Shown here in pieces: positions 1-9,225 of a stretch of 64,000 bases of DNA. Each line of letters begins with the position of its first letter. Within the stretch, counting starts at the first letter, position 1. Source of the DNA: Arthrobacter saudimassiliensis (GTDB lineage: Bacteria; Actinomycetota; Actinomycetes; Actinomycetales; Micrococcaceae). The notes below the pieces were generated by a model. That model saw nothing but the letters and a program-made list of their open reading frames with translations. It did not search any database and was not told the DNA's origin. The DNA lies in NCBI GenBank assembly GCA_900016675.1, contig LN483071.1:1-64000 (forward strand). Direction: 5' to 3'. Position numbers and translations under genes: made by a program.

Positions 1-73
1 AGCCACCCGGAATTCTCATCCGATCAGTTGTGAAGGGGATCGTCGCTCCGCTCTCCGGCGGGCAACAGATTCA

Positions 74-102
74 ACTATACGCACCCGGCCACCGCACCGC
101 AA
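74..102 (-). promoter_or_regulatory. Sigma70-type promoter reading out of the left edge
   Basis: On the minus strand, TTGCGG (97-102) and TATAGT (74-79) are separated by exactly 17 nt, a near-consensus promoter. It would drive a gene that begins near or beyond position 1; an ATG at 17-19 is one possible start, without a clear ribosome binding site. The remainder of 1-189 shows no convincing gene. A GGGCCGCA/TGCGGCCC inverted repeat at 137-153 lies just after the preceding minus-strand gene and may be its weak terminator. Confidence 0.55.
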
Positions 103-189
103 CTCGACCCGATGTGATCCCGGTCAAACGGCCGGAGGGCCGCATTGCGGCCCCGCCAGGTCCTGCCGGCGCAGGCGTCCCGGCGGAAA

Positions 190-972
190 CTACCGGCTGC
201 GCAGATACTCCAGCTGGGCGGCCACCGAAAGCTCGGCGGCGGCCCGGACGTTCGCCGGCACATCGGCATAGACCAGATCCGCGACCTGTTCCGGTGTGGC
301 GTCGGGGCCCGCGTGCTCCAGCGCCGCCTTGATCTGCGCCAGTCGCTCGGTCCGGTGGTCCCGATAGGTCAGGACCACCGAAGAGAGGTTGGGCAGCACG
401 GGTCCGTGCGCGGGCAGCACCGTGGCGGGGCCAAGCCGGTCCAGCACATCCAGTGAGTGCAGGTAGTCCGCCAAGGTTCCGTCGGGCCAGTCCAGCACGG
501 TGGTGCCGCGGCCGAGGATCGTGTCCCCGGTGAGCACGGCGCCGGCCGGGCCGTCGTCGGGCAGGAGGAAGCAGACCGAATCGGAGGTGTGCCCGGGCGT
601 CGCGACGACCCGGATCCGCACTCCCCCGGCGGTGATCTCCTCGCCGTCTTCCAGCGGCTTCCCGTTGACGCAGTACTCCGGGTCCAGGGCGCGCACCGGC
701 GCCCCGGTCAGCTCGGCGAAGCGGACGCTGCCCTCGGTGTGGTCCGGATGCCGGTGCGTGATCAGCACCAGTTCGACCGTGCCCGCCGAGGCCAGCGCCT
801 GCAGGTGCCCCTCATCGGCCGGGCCCGGGTCCACCACCACCAGGCCCTGCGCTCCGGGCGCCGACAGCAGGTAGCTGTTGGTCCCGTCGAGGCTCATCGG
901 TCCGGGGTTGGGCGCAAGCAGGAAGCTGGACAGCTCCGAGCTGCGAACGGGGGTGGGCGCCGGCGTCTGCAT
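190..972 (-). CDS. MBL-fold metallo-hydrolase
   Basis: A 260-residue metallo-beta-lactamase-fold hydrolase. The metal-binding signature THRHPDH is near residue 70, and later metal ligands are visible in ATPGHTSDS, LTGDTILG and LPAHGP, the order expected for glyoxalase II/LACTB2-like enzymes. The C-terminal 60 residues fit the winged-helix-like tail of LACTB2-type proteins. The start at 972 (MQTPAP) was chosen over the upstream in-frame start because it lies one base after the ilvE stop codon, which suggests translational coupling. It is the last gene of leuB-ilvE-MBL. The substrate (thioester, nucleic acid or other) cannot be read from the sequence. Confidence 0.88.
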   Translation of the reverse strand: MQTPAPTPVRSSELSSFLLAPNPGPMSLDGTNSYLLSAPGAQGLVVVDPGPADEGHLQALASAGTVELVLITHRHPDHTEGSVRFAELTGAPVRALDPEYCVNGKPLEDGEEITAGGVRIRVVATPGHTSDSVCFLLPDDGPAGAVLTGDTILGRGTTVLDWPDGTLADYLHSLDVLDRLGPATVLPAHGPVLPNLSSVVLTYRDHRTERLAQIKAALEHAGPDATPEQVADLVYADVPANVRAAAELSVAAQLEYLRSR

Positions 973-973
973 G

Positions 974-2080
974 CTAGGCCAGGCGGGTAAGCCAGCCGTG
1001 GGTGTCCTCCACGGTGCCGGTCTGGATGCCGAGCAGCTGCTCGCGGATGGACATGGTGACCTCACCGGCGGCGGCGTCGGGCGAGCCGACCGTGAAGTCC
1101 TCGGACTTCAGTTCGCCGATCGGGGTGATCACCGCCGCGGTGCCGCAGGCGAACACTTCGGTGATGTCACCAGAGGCGACGCCGTCGCGCCATTCGTTCA
1201 GGGTGATCTTGCGTTCCTGCACGTCCAGGCCGCGGTCGCGGCCGAGCTGCAGCACGGAGGACCGGGTGACGCCGTGCAGGATGGTCCCGGACAGTGCCGG
1301 GGTGACCAGGCGCCCGTCCTTGAAGACGAAGAACACATTCATGCCGCCGAGCTCCTCGACGGCGTTGTCATTCGCCTCGTCGAGGAACAGCACCTGCTTG
1401 CAGCCGTGCGCCTCGCCCTCCATCTGGGCGATGAGCGATGCCGCGTAGTTGCCGCCGCACTTGGCCTCGCCGGTGCCGCCGCGCCCGGCGCGGGCGTACT
1501 TGGTGGAAAGCCAGATGGACACGGGCTTCAGTTCGCCGCCGAAGTAGTTGCCGGCCGGTGAGGCAATGACGCGGTAGGAGACCTCCCGCGCGGGCCGCAC
1601 CCCCAGGAACGCCTCGGTGGCGATCATGAACGGCCGCAGGTAGAGCGCTTCCCCGTCTCCGGTCGGCACCCAGTCGCGGTCGACGTCCACCAGCTGGCGC
1701 AGCGACTCCAGGAACAGCTCCTCGGGCAGCTCGGGCAGGGCCAGCCGGCGGGCGGAGGCGTTCAGCCGGGCGGCGTTGGCCTCCGGACGGAAGGTGACGA
1801 TGGAACCGTCAGCGTGCCGGTAGGCCTTCAGGCCCTCGAAGATCTCCTGGCCGTAATGCAGGACGGCGGCGGCCGGGTCCATCGGAATCGGCCCGTACGG
1901 CTCGATCCGTGCCTCCTGCCAGCTGCCCTCGCCGCTCTCCCCCGCACGGTAGTCGACGACGGCCGTGTGGTCGGTGAAGTGGTTGCCAAAGCCCGGGTCG
2001 GCCAGGATCGCCGCCCGCTCCTGCGCTGACTTCGGGTGGGCGGAGAGCTTCCTGGTGAATTCCAGAGCGCTGACAGACAT
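974..2080 (-). CDS. ilvE: Branched-chain amino acid aminotransferase
   Basis: A 368-residue PLP class IV aminotransferase that makes the last step of valine, leucine and isoleucine synthesis, moving an amino group from glutamate to the 2-oxo acids. The PLP lysine lies in [10 protein letters not shown]; typical class IV segments [19 protein letters not shown] and [13 protein letters not shown] are present. Length is normal for the actinobacterial/eukaryotic BCAT group. The start at 2080 (MSVSALEF) has a GGAGG ribosome binding site a few bases upstream, so the 12-codon upstream extension is rejected. It follows leuB by 62 nt on the same strand with no obvious promoter or terminator between, so the two are probably co-transcribed. 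Confidence 0.95.
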   Translation of the reverse strand: MSVSALEFTRKLSAHPKSAQERAAILADPGFGNHFTDHTAVVDYRAGESGEGSWQEARIEPYGPIPMDPAAAVLHYGQEIFEGLKAYRHADGSIVTFRPEANAARLNASARRLALPELPEELFLESLRQLVDVDRDWVPTGDGEALYLRPFMIATEAFLGVRPAREVSYRVIASPAGNYFGGELKPVSIWLSTKYARAGRGGTGEAKCGGNYAASLIAQMEGEAHGCKQVLFLDEANDNAVEELGGMNVFFVFKDGRLVTPALSGTILHGVTRSSVLQLGRDRGLDVQERKITLNEWRDGVASGDITEVFACGTAAVITPIGELKSEDFTVGSPDAAAGEVTMSIREQLLGIQTGTVEDTHGWLTRLA

Positions 2081-2142
2081 GGTTCCTCCACAGCGGACGG
2101 CACGGCCGCCCGGCAATACGGCGTTGATTGGGTAGGACGAGC

Positions 2143-3207
2143 TTATGCCACGGCGGCGGCGATCGCATCGCCGACGTCGGCGGTGGAGCGCGGTTCACCG
2201 GTGCGGGCAGCGATGTCCTGCTCCACTGCCCGGTTGATGGCGGCGGCTTCGTCAGCGAAGCCCAGGTGCTCCAGCAGCAGTGCAGCGGACAGGATCGCCG
2301 CGGTCGGGTCCGCGAGCTGCCGGCCCGCGATGTCGGGCGCCGACCCATGGACCGGTTCGAACATGGACGGAGCGGTGCCGTCCATGTTGATGTTGCCCGA
2401 CGCCGCCAGCCCGATGCCGCCGGTGACCGCGGCCGCGAGGTCGGTCAGGATGTCGCCGAACAGGTTGTCGGTGACGATGACGTCGAAGCGGGCGGGGTCG
2501 GTGACCATGAAGATGGTCGCGGCGTCCACGTGCAGGTAGTCGTGCGTGACCTCCGGGAACTCCTGCGCGACCCGCTCCACGGTGCGCTTCCACAGCCGAC
2601 CGGCATGCACGAGCACGTTGTGCTTGTGCACCAGGGTCAGCTTCCGCCGCGGCCGGGCGGCGGCGCGGCGGAACGCGTCGCGCACCACGCGCTCGACGCC
2701 GTGCGCGGTGTTCAGCGATACCTCGGTGGCGATTTCATGCGGGGTGCCTTCACGCAGCACCCCGCCGTTGCCGACGTAGGGACCCTCGGTGCCTTCGCGG
2801 ACGACGACGAAGTCGACCTCGCCGGGCGCTGCCAGCGGGCTGGGCACGCCCCGGTAGAGCTTGGACGGGCGCAGGTTCACGTAGTGGTCGAGGCTGAAGC
2901 GCAGCTTCAGCAGCATCTCCCGCTCGATCAGGCCGGACGGCATGCGGGTGTCGCCGGGGGCGGCGCCGACGGCGCCGAAGAGGATGGCGTCGTGGCCGCG
3001 CAGCTGGTCAAGGGTCTCCTCGGTCAGCGTCTCACCGGTCTCGAGCCAGTGCTCGGCGCCGAGCCGGTATTCCGTCAGCTCGAAGGCCGCCGGTCCGGCG
3101 GCGGTGGCACGGCGGAGGACCTTGACGGCCTCGGCGATGACCTCGGGGCCGATCCCGTCCCCGGGGATGACGGCCAGTGACACGGTGCGCGCTGCTTCTT
3201 GGCTCAT
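2143..3207 (-). CDS. leuB: 3-isopropylmalate dehydrogenase
   Basis: A 354-residue NAD-dependent decarboxylating dehydrogenase of leucine synthesis, converting 3-isopropylmalate to 2-oxoisocaproate. IPGDGIGPE near the N-terminus, the arginine-rich substrate loop [17 protein letters not shown], the catalytic region [21 protein letters not shown] and the NAD-site [13 protein letters not shown] are all present. It opens the leuB-ilvE-MBL operon. The start codon lies 6 nt after TAGAAT, so the transcript is probably leaderless. The next gene upstream is divergent (sensor kinase), leaving a 181-nt shared regulatory region with a palindrome. Confidence 0.95.
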   Translation of the reverse strand: MSQEAARTVSLAVIPGDGIGPEVIAEAVKVLRRATAAGPAAFELTEYRLGAEHWLETGETLTEETLDQLRGHDAILFGAVGAAPGDTRMPSGLIEREMLLKLRFSLDHYVNLRPSKLYRGVPSPLAAPGEVDFVVVREGTEGPYVGNGGVLREGTPHEIATEVSLNTAHGVERVVRDAFRRAAARPRRKLTLVHKHNVLVHAGRLWKRTVERVAQEFPEVTHDYLHVDAATIFMVTDPARFDVIVTDNLFGDILTDLAAAVTGGIGLAASGNINMDGTAPSMFEPVHGSAPDIAGRQLADPTAAILSAALLLEHLGFADEAAAINRAVEQDIAARTGEPRSTADVGDAIAAAVA

Positions 3208-3213
3208 ATCGGC

Positions 3214-3262
3214 ATTCTAGGAACGGCGTCCGAATGCTGGGCAATTGGTCCATACTGTGGAC
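3214..3262 (-). promoter_or_regulatory. leuB promoter with upstream palindrome
   Basis: On the minus strand a TAGAAT -10 box (3214-3219) sits 6 nt before the leuB ATG; a possible TTGCCC -35 is 19 nt further up. Just upstream of the -35 is GTCCATACTGTGGAC (3248-3262), with 5-bp arms GTCCA/TGGAC. A site at that position would suit an activator such as an LTTR or IclR protein; this is inference. Confidence 0.5.
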
Positions 3263-3388
3263 ACCGCGGGCGAAACACAGCGTCACGGCGTGCTGCCGGA
3301 CGTTCCTGTCCCGGGCATCGGCTGCGGCCTCCGGTTCATACCCCGGCATGAGGCGGCGGCGTGCCGGTGCCGCCTAGAGTTGGTGTCC

Positions 3389-4600
3389 ATGCTCGTGCAC
3401 CGACAGATCTATGCCTGGACCCAGGCCAACCCCGGCAAGGTCGACCTGGCCGGCGCGCTCTTCGCCACCGCACTCTTTGCCTTCCCGTTCCTGCTGGCCT
3501 CCCTGTTCTCGCGGACCCAGCCGGTCGAGTTCCTCCTCTCCGCTGTCATCTGCATGGCGCTGGCCTGGCGCCGCACCAAGCCGGTGGAGGCCGCCGCGGT
3601 CCAGGCCGCCGCGTGCATCCTGCAGCTGTTCCTCGTACCGGAGACCGGGCTGCCCGCCGATGTGTTCGTCATCGCCGTCGTGTACGCCCTCGCCGCCTAC
3701 GGGCCCCGCTGGGCCTCGCTGGCGGGCCTGGTGCTGGCCCTGGTCGGCGGGGCGCTGTTCGTCCTCCGCTACTTCCTGCTGCCAATGCTGGGCCCCGGCA
3801 TGCTGCCCTCCGGCTCGCTCATCTTCAACGGCCTGGGCCTGATCGCGATCGAGGCCACCGTCCTGGTCGCCTGGACCTTCGGGGATCTCGCCCGCACCCG
3901 GCGGCTGACCGTCCAGGCGTTGGAGGACCGGGCCCGCCGGCTGGAGACCGAGCGCCAGCATGAACGGGACCTCGCCGCCGCCGACGAGCGCAGCCATATT
4001 GCGCGCGAGATGCACGACATCGTGGCGCATTCCCTCTCGGTGATCATCACCCAGGCCGACGGCGCCCGGTACGCCGCGGCACAGGACCCGGACGTCGCCG
4101 TCGCCACCCTGGGCACCATCGCCGAGACGGGGCGCGGGTCCCTGCGCGAGATGCGCCGCCTGCTCGGCGTGCTCCGCGGCGACGACACCGCCTCCACACG
4201 CCCGCTGCCCACGCTCGCCGACGTCGGCGGCCTGATTGAGTCGGTCCGCCGGGCCGGCCTGGACGTGGCACTGTCGCTGGAGGGAACGCCGCGGCGGTCG
4301 CTGCCCGCCGGCGCCGAGCTCACCGCCTACCGGGTGGTGCAGGAGGCGCTGACCAACGTGCTCAAGCACGCCGGTCCGTCGGCCCGCGCCCGGGTGCATC
4401 TGGGCTGGACCGCCCGCGGCCTGGAACTGTCCGTGCACGACGACGGCCGGGGCGCCGCCGCCGCGGCGGCCGACGGCGCCGGGCAGGGCATCAACGGGAT
4501 GCGCGAGCGGGTGGGCCTCTACGATGGAACCGTGGCCGCCGGCCCGGCCACGGGCGGCGGCTTCCACGTGGACGCTTTCATCCCCTACACGGAGGCCTGA
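3389..4600 (+). CDS. Sensor histidine kinase, NarL/DesK type
   Basis: A 403-residue membrane sensor kinase. Several hydrophobic segments between about residues 20 and 150 (for example FALFAFPFLLASLF-like and VLALVGGALFVLRYFLL) form the membrane part; there is no large extracellular domain. A coiled linker leads to a HisKA_3 domain with phospho-acceptor H209 in AREMHDIVAHS, then an HATPase_c domain with the N-box VVQEALTNVLKHAG and the G-box HDDGRG/GINGMRERV. It pairs with the response regulator 4 nt downstream. The start at 3389 is preceded by TAGAGT (3375-3380); an in-frame GTG at 3383 is the alternative. The stimulus is unknown; multi-TM kinases of this type often sense membrane or cell-wall state. 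Confidence 0.9.
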   Translation: MLVHRQIYAWTQANPGKVDLAGALFATALFAFPFLLASLFSRTQPVEFLLSAVICMALAWRRTKPVEAAAVQAAACILQLFLVPETGLPADVFVIAVVYALAAYGPRWASLAGLVLALVGGALFVLRYFLLPMLGPGMLPSGSLIFNGLGLIAIEATVLVAWTFGDLARTRRLTVQALEDRARRLETERQHERDLAAADERSHIAREMHDIVAHSLSVIITQADGARYAAAQDPDVAVATLGTIAETGRGSLREMRRLLGVLRGDDTASTRPLPTLADVGGLIESVRRAGLDVALSLEGTPRRSLPAGAELTAYRVVQEALTNVLKHAGPSARARVHLGWTARGLELSVHDDGRGAAAAAADGAGQGINGMRERVGLYDGTVAAGPATGGGFHVDAFIPYTEA

Positions 4601-4604
4601 CCCC

Positions 4605-5300
4605 ATGCCCGAAGACGCCGGCCCCATCCGCGTCGCCCTCGTCGATGACCAGCAGCTGGTCCGCGGCGGCTTCAAGATGCTGATCAACTCCCAGCCCGAC
4701 CTCGAAGTCGTGGCCGAAGCCGGGAACGGCCGGGAGGCCCTGCAGGCACTCGCCGCGATGCCCGCCGACGTCGTGCTGATGGATGTCCGGATGCCCGGGA
4801 TGGACGGGATCGAGGCGACCACCCGGCTGCTTGGGGAGGACGGCGCGGCGGATCCGGACCGGCTCAAGGTCGTGGTGCTGACCACCTTCGACCTCGACGA
4901 GTACGCCCTCTCGGCCATCCGGGCCGGCGCCAGCGGGTTCCTGCTCAAGGATGCTCCGCCCGAGGAACTGCTCGAGGCCATCCGAACCGTCCACCGGGGT
5001 GACGCCGTGATCGCCCCGTCCACTACCCGGCGGCTGCTGGACCACGTCGCTCCCCTGCTGCGCGAGCCGAGCGCCGAGGCCAGCGGCAATGCCGCGCGGG
5101 TCCAGTCGCTCACCCCCCGCGAGCGCGAGGTGTTCACGCTCATTGCCCGCGGCCTGTCCAACCCTGAGATCGCCGCGGAGCTGTTCCTCTCCGAGGCGAC
5201 CGTCAAGACGCACGTGGGGCACATCCTGGCCAAGCTCGAGGCCCGTGACCGGGTGCAGGCCGTGGTCATTGCCTACGAGACCGGAATCGTCGCACCCTAG
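4605..5300 (+). CDS. Response regulator, NarL/LuxR family
   Basis: A 231-residue two-domain regulator. The receiver domain (about 8-125) has the acidic pair D14/D15, phospho-acceptor D60 in VLMDVRMPGMDG, and the conserved lysine in GFLLKDAPPEE. The LuxR-type helix-turn-helix (about 165-225) is clear in LTPREREVFTLIARG and SEATVKTHVGHIL. The ATG at 4605 follows the kinase stop by 4 nt; the in-frame upstream start inside the kinase is rejected because the receiver fold begins at MPEDAGPIRVALVDD. It should bind target promoters after phosphorylation by the adjacent kinase; the ABC exporter 430 bp downstream is a plausible but unproven target. Confidence 0.93.
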   Translation: MPEDAGPIRVALVDDQQLVRGGFKMLINSQPDLEVVAEAGNGREALQALAAMPADVVLMDVRMPGMDGIEATTRLLGEDGAADPDRLKVVVLTTFDLDEYALSAIRAGASGFLLKDAPPEELLEAIRTVHRGDAVIAPSTTRRLLDHVAPLLREPSAEASGNAARVQSLTPREREVFTLIARGLSNPEIAAELFLSEATVKTHVGHILAKLEARDRVQAVVIAYETGIVAP

Positions 5301-5348
5301 GGTCACCGGCGGCACCTGCCCCCCTCTCCGCCGGCGAGGAGTCCGCTG

Positions 5349-5663
5349 ATGAGCACAGTCGACGACGTCCGGTCCATCAGCCTCTCGCTGCCCGGCGTCA
5401 CGGAGCGGCTGAGCTGGCAGCAGCCGGCCTGGTTCGCCCGGACGCTGATGGCCAGGATGTGGGACGCGGAGACCCTGACGGTCAAGAGCACTGAACGCCA
5501 GGCGCTGGCGGCCCTGGATCCGGACACCTATTTCTGGACGCCCCACCACGAGCGCTCCCCGCTCCTGCTGTTGATGCGCATTGCCCGCGTCCCCCAGGAC
5601 GAGCTCGCCGAGGCCCTCCTCGAGTCCTACCGGCTGGCCGGAGGTACTCCACCCAAGGTATGA
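5349..5663 (+). CDS. MmcQ/YjbR-family protein
   Basis: A 104-residue protein of the MmcQ/YjbR fold (a small CyaY-like double-wing fold often labelled DNA-binding). The pattern LPGVTERLSWQQPAWFARTLMARM, followed by a mid-protein basic strand (LTVKSTERQ) and FWTPHHERSPLLLLMRI, is characteristic. A GAGGAG ribosome binding site lies near 5335. No biochemical role is firmly known for the family. It is 48 nt after the response regulator on the same strand and may share its transcript. Confidence 0.75.
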   Translation: MSTVDDVRSISLSLPGVTERLSWQQPAWFARTLMARMWDAETLTVKSTERQALAALDPDTYFWTPHHERSPLLLLMRIARVPQDELAEALLESYRLAGGTPPKV

Positions 5664-5732
5664 GGACGGGCACCGGCGAACCGTTCCACCCTCCGATGTG
5701 CCGCCTGCGGCCCCCGCCATAGCGTTAGGGGC

Positions 5733-6503
5733 ATGACGACACTCGCACAGCATTCCGCCGCGTCCGGCGCCGGCAGGCCGGCCCGCGCGGCGGCAGCACA
5801 GAAGCTCAACAAGACCTACGGCAGCGGCGACACCCGCGTCCATGCCCTGAAGGACGTGGACGTCAGCTTCGACGCCGGCACCTTCACCGCCATCATGGGC
5901 CCCTCAGGCTCCGGCAAGTCCACCCTGATGCACTGCCTCGCCGGCCTGGACAGCGCCGACAACGGGCGCATCTGGATCGGAGACACCGAAATCACCGGGC
6001 TGAAGGACGCCGAGCTCACCCGACTGCGCCGCGACAGCGTGGGCTTCGTGTTCCAGTCCTTCAACCTGGTTCCCACTCTCACCGCCGAGCAGAACATCAC
6101 CCTCCCGGTCGCCCTGGCCAACGGCACGGTGGACCGCGACTGGCTGGGCTACGTTACCGAAACCCTGGGCCTGACCGGGCGGCTGAAGCACCGCCCGCAT
6201 GAGCTCTCCGGCGGCCAGCAGCAGCGCGTCGCCGTCGCCCGGGCCCTGCTGACCCGCCCCGACGTCATCTTCGGTGACGAGCCCACCGGCAACCTCGACT
6301 CCAAGTCCGGCGCGGAGGTGCTGTCCCTGCTGCGCCGCTCCACCCGCGAACTGGGCCAGAGCATCATCATGGTCACGCACGACCCGGTGGCGGCGTCCTA
6401 CTCGGACCGCGTCGTCCTGATGAACGACGGCGCGCTGGTCGGGGAGCTGGACAGCCCCACCCCGGACTCCGTCCTGGCCGCTCTGTCCACGCTGGGGGCC
6501 TGA
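5733..6503 (+). CDS. ABC transporter ATP-binding protein, MacB/LolD type
   Basis: A 256-residue ATPase with Walker [10 protein letters not shown] near residue 55, Q-loop [17 protein letters not shown], signature [15 protein letters not shown], Walker [13 protein letters not shown] and H-loop MVTHDP, all in order. The DEPTGNLDS sequence is typical of the LolD/MacB/FtsE group, which pairs with FtsX-type permeases and drives mechanical export or extraction. Its permease follows 2 nt after the stop codon. ATG is 7 nt after TAGCGT (5720-5725), so the mRNA is probably leaderless. Confidence 0.93.
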   Translation: MTTLAQHSAASGAGRPARAAAAQKLNKTYGSGDTRVHALKDVDVSFDAGTFTAIMGPSGSGKSTLMHCLAGLDSADNGRIWIGDTEITGLKDAELTRLRRDSVGFVFQSFNLVPTLTAEQNITLPVALANGTVDRDWLGYVTETLGLTGRLKHRPHELSGGQQQRVAVARALLTRPDVIFGDEPTGNLDSKSGAEVLSLLRRSTRELGQSIIMVTHDPVAASYSDRVVLMNDGALVGELDSPTPDSVLAALSTLGA

Positions 6504-6505
6504 GC

Positions 6506-9046
6506 ATGCTGCGGGTTGCCCTGGCGCAGGTGCGCCTTAATGCACGGCGGTTCATCGCCGTCTCCCTGGCCGTGATCATCGCCGTCGTGTTCCTGACGGC
6601 CACCCTGATCATCAATTCCTCCTCGAAGGCGTCGCTGGCCCAGAGCGTGGGGCACGGGTTCCGCCACGCGGACCTGGTGCTCAGTCCCGACGATCCGTAC
6701 GGGCAGAACGGCGAGCCGGACATCCTCGACCAGACCGCCGTCGACGCCGTCGCCGACGCCGAGGGCGTTGCCGGAACCTACGCCCTCCGCTCGGCCTACG
6801 CCGTCTTCGGCGAGGGCCGGAACCGCAACTACGGGCAGGTTCGCAGCCTGCCCGAATCCGCCCCGCTGCTGCCGGTCGACCTCGTGGAGGGAAACCTTCC
6901 GGCCGCTGAAGCGGAGGTACTCCTGGACGAGGTGACGGCGGAACGGCTGGAGCTGGAACCGGGCGCCGTCCTCCCCCTGGAGACCCAGCCTGAGCCTGAA
7001 TCGGATACGGAGGCCGACGCCGGCCTGCCGCCCCTGACTGAGCTGACCGTGACCGGGCTGGTCACCGCTTCCGACGATCCCACCCTGATGGGCGGCGCGC
7101 AGCTCTATGCGGCCGATGCCACGGTGGCCAGGCTCGGGGAACCCGAGCAAGGCTTCACCAACCTGCAGATCGCCCTCACCGACGACGCGGATACGGCTGC
7201 GGCCGCGGCCGCCCTCCAGCAGGCACTCACCGACGCAGGGGTCGCCGGCGTGACCGTACGGACTGCCGCGGAAGAGGTCGACCGGACGATGGCGGGCTTC
7301 ACCGGCGGGGAGGACCAGCTCACCGTCATCCTGCTGGCGTTCGCTGCCGTGGCGCTGCTGGTCTGCGCCCTGGTCGTCTCCAATACCTTCTCCGTCCTGG
7401 TGGCCCAGCGCACCCGGGAACTGGCCCTGCTGCGCTGCATCGGGGCAGGCCGGGCCCAGATCCGCCGCTCGGTCATCGTGGAGGCGCTGGTCGTGGGCGT
7501 GGTGTCCTCCGTCATCGGCGTGCTGCTGGCGGTGGGCCTGATGGCCGGCATCATCGCCTACCTGCAGACCGTGCCGGAAGCCGGATTCGCCACCCTCGCC
7601 GTCGGGCCCGGCGCCGTCGCGGCCGGACTCGCCGCAGGTATCCTGCTGACCGTGCTGGCGGCCCTGGTGCCGGCCCGGGCAGCCACTGCGGTCGCGCCCC
7701 TGGCGGCGCTGCGCCCGGCCGAGGACCTGCGGGTCGGCAGCCGGCGGGGCCGGATCCGGCTGGGCATCGGCCTGGTGTTCCTGGCCGGAGGCGCCCTGCT
7801 CCTCGGGGTCGGAGCCGTCATGGCGAACCTGCTGATCGCCCTGCCCGGCGGCATCCTCAGCTTCATCGGCGTGCTGATGTGCGCCACGCTGTTCGTGCCG
7901 CCGCTGGTGCGGGCCGTCGGTGCCTTGGCCGCCCCGCTGGGCGTGCCGGGCAAGCTGGCCGCGGTCAACGCGGTCCGCAACCCGCAGCGGACCTCGGCGA
8001 CCTCCTCCGCACTGCTGATCGGCGTCACCCTCGTCGCCATGATGATGTCCGGCGCCGCAATGGCCCGAACCGCCTTCAACGACACCCTCGCGCAGGAGTT
8101 TCCGGTCGACGTGAGCGTCGAGCAGGGCATGGACAGCGGGGAGCCCTACACGGACGCCGATGTGCAGAAGGTCCTGGCCCTGGACGGGGTGGACCAGGCG
8201 GTCCTGCTGGCACCGGGCGGCGCGGTGGACGTCGACGGCTCGGACTGGACGGTCTACGTCCTGGACCCCGCTGACGGGTCCGTGCTCCAGGACCAGGGGC
8301 TGGTCCCGGCCGACGGCACCATCTCCATGCCGCAGGGCACCAAGGCGAAGACCGTGACGGTCCGCGGCGCCGTGGCCCAGGTGGAGCTGGATGTGGTGGT
8401 CTCCGGCAACCCGTACTTCGACCCCCTGATCTCCCCGGCTACGGCCGAGCAGATCGGCGGCGCCCTGGCTCCGGTGATCGGCGAGCCTGCCGCCCAGCCG
8501 CAGCTCTGGCTCGGCGTCGAGGACGGCCTGGGTACCAACCAGCTGATGGACCTGCGTTCCGAGCTGTCCGCGGTGCTGGACGTCGAGGACTACTACATCG
8601 ACGGCTCCGCCATCCAGCGGGCCGCCTTCGAACAGGTGATCAACGTCCTGCTGCTGGTCGTCACCGGCCTGCTCGGCGTGGCCGTGGTGATCGCCCTGGT
8701 CGGCGTCGCGAACACGCTGTCGCTGTCCGTCCTGGAACGCACCCGCGAATCGTCGCTGCTGCGGGCCCTGGGGCTGACCCGGGCCCAGCTGCGCGGCATG
8801 CTCGCCCTGGAGGCCGTGCTCATCGCCGGCGTCGCAGCCCTGCTGGGCTGCGTCCTCGGGGTGGTGTACGGCTGGCTGGGGGCGCAGTCCGCACTCGGCG
8901 CCTTCGCCGCCGTCGTGCCGGTGGTGCCCTGGCTGCAGCTCATCGCGGTGCTGTCCGTGGCCCTGGTCGCCGGTCTGCTGGCCAGCGTGCTTCCGGCCCG
9001 GCGCGCCGCCCGCCTCTCCCCCGTGGAAGGCCTGGCCGCCGACTGA
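6506..9046 (+). CDS. FtsX-like ABC transporter permease (large, two FtsX domains)
   Basis: An 846-residue permease. An N-terminal membrane segment (about 15-35, AVSLAVIIAVVFLTATLII) is followed by a long extracytoplasmic MacB-PCD-like domain. Next come three TM segments of a first FtsX domain (about 270-400, containing the RTRELALLRCIGAGRAQIRRSV loop), a second membrane group, a second periplasmic-type domain and a final FtsX domain with ERTRESSLLRALGLTRAQ. This duplicated layout is common for actinobacterial 800-850-residue permeases. It works with the preceding ATPase, probably in lipid, lipoprotein or peptide export; the substrate is unknown. A hairpin terminator follows. Confidence 0.9.
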   Translation: MLRVALAQVRLNARRFIAVSLAVIIAVVFLTATLIINSSSKASLAQSVGHGFRHADLVLSPDDPYGQNGEPDILDQTAVDAVADAEGVAGTYALRSAYAVFGEGRNRNYGQVRSLPESAPLLPVDLVEGNLPAAEAEVLLDEVTAERLELEPGAVLPLETQPEPESDTEADAGLPPLTELTVTGLVTASDDPTLMGGAQLYAADATVARLGEPEQGFTNLQIALTDDADTAAAAAALQQALTDAGVAGVTVRTAAEEVDRTMAGFTGGEDQLTVILLAFAAVALLVCALVVSNTFSVLVAQRTRELALLRCIGAGRAQIRRSVIVEALVVGVVSSVIGVLLAVGLMAGIIAYLQTVPEAGFATLAVGPGAVAAGLAAGILLTVLAALVPARAATAVAPLAALRPAEDLRVGSRRGRIRLGIGLVFLAGGALLLGVGAVMANLLIALPGGILSFIGVLMCATLFVPPLVRAVGALAAPLGVPGKLAAVNAVRNPQRTSATSSALLIGVTLVAMMMSGAAMARTAFNDTLAQEFPVDVSVEQGMDSGEPYTDADVQKVLALDGVDQAVLLAPGGAVDVDGSDWTVYVLDPADGSVLQDQGLVPADGTISMPQGTKAKTVTVRGAVAQVELDVVVSGNPYFDPLISPATAEQIGGALAPVIGEPAAQPQLWLGVEDGLGTNQLMDLRSELSAVLDVEDYYIDGSAIQRAAFEQVINVLLLVVTGLLGVAVVIALVGVANTLSLSVLERTRESSLLRALGLTRAQLRGMLALEAVLIAGVAALLGCVLGVVYGWLGAQSALGAFAAVVPVVPWLQLIAVLSVALVAGLLASVLPARRAARLSPVEGLAAD

Positions 9047-9088
9047 GCGGGCAGCCCGGCCGGCCCCGCGGCCGGATCCGCAGAGGAG

Positions 9089-9127
9089 CGAAGGCCCGGT
9101 CCGCCGATACGGCGGGCCGGGCCTTCG
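9089..9127 (+). terminator. Rho-independent-like hairpin after the MacB-like permease
   Basis: Arms AAGGCCCGGTCCGCC and GGCGGGCCGGGCCTT, extended by CG/CG, enclose a 5-nt loop; one G-T wobble. No strong T-tract follows. It ends the ABC operon before the next gene at 9226. Confidence 0.6.
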
Positions 9128-9225
9128 GCCGTCCGAAACTCGCAGCAGCCCGGCCGATCTGCAAGGATACTAAGCACACTGAGCTGCAGGCAGGAACAAC
9201 CGAGACCGAATCGGAGGAACAGACG

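Noticed and set aside
137-153. GGGCCGCA/TGCGGCCC as an operator
   Set aside because: Very G+C-rich short palindromes are expected by chance here; location after a stop codon fits a weak terminator better.
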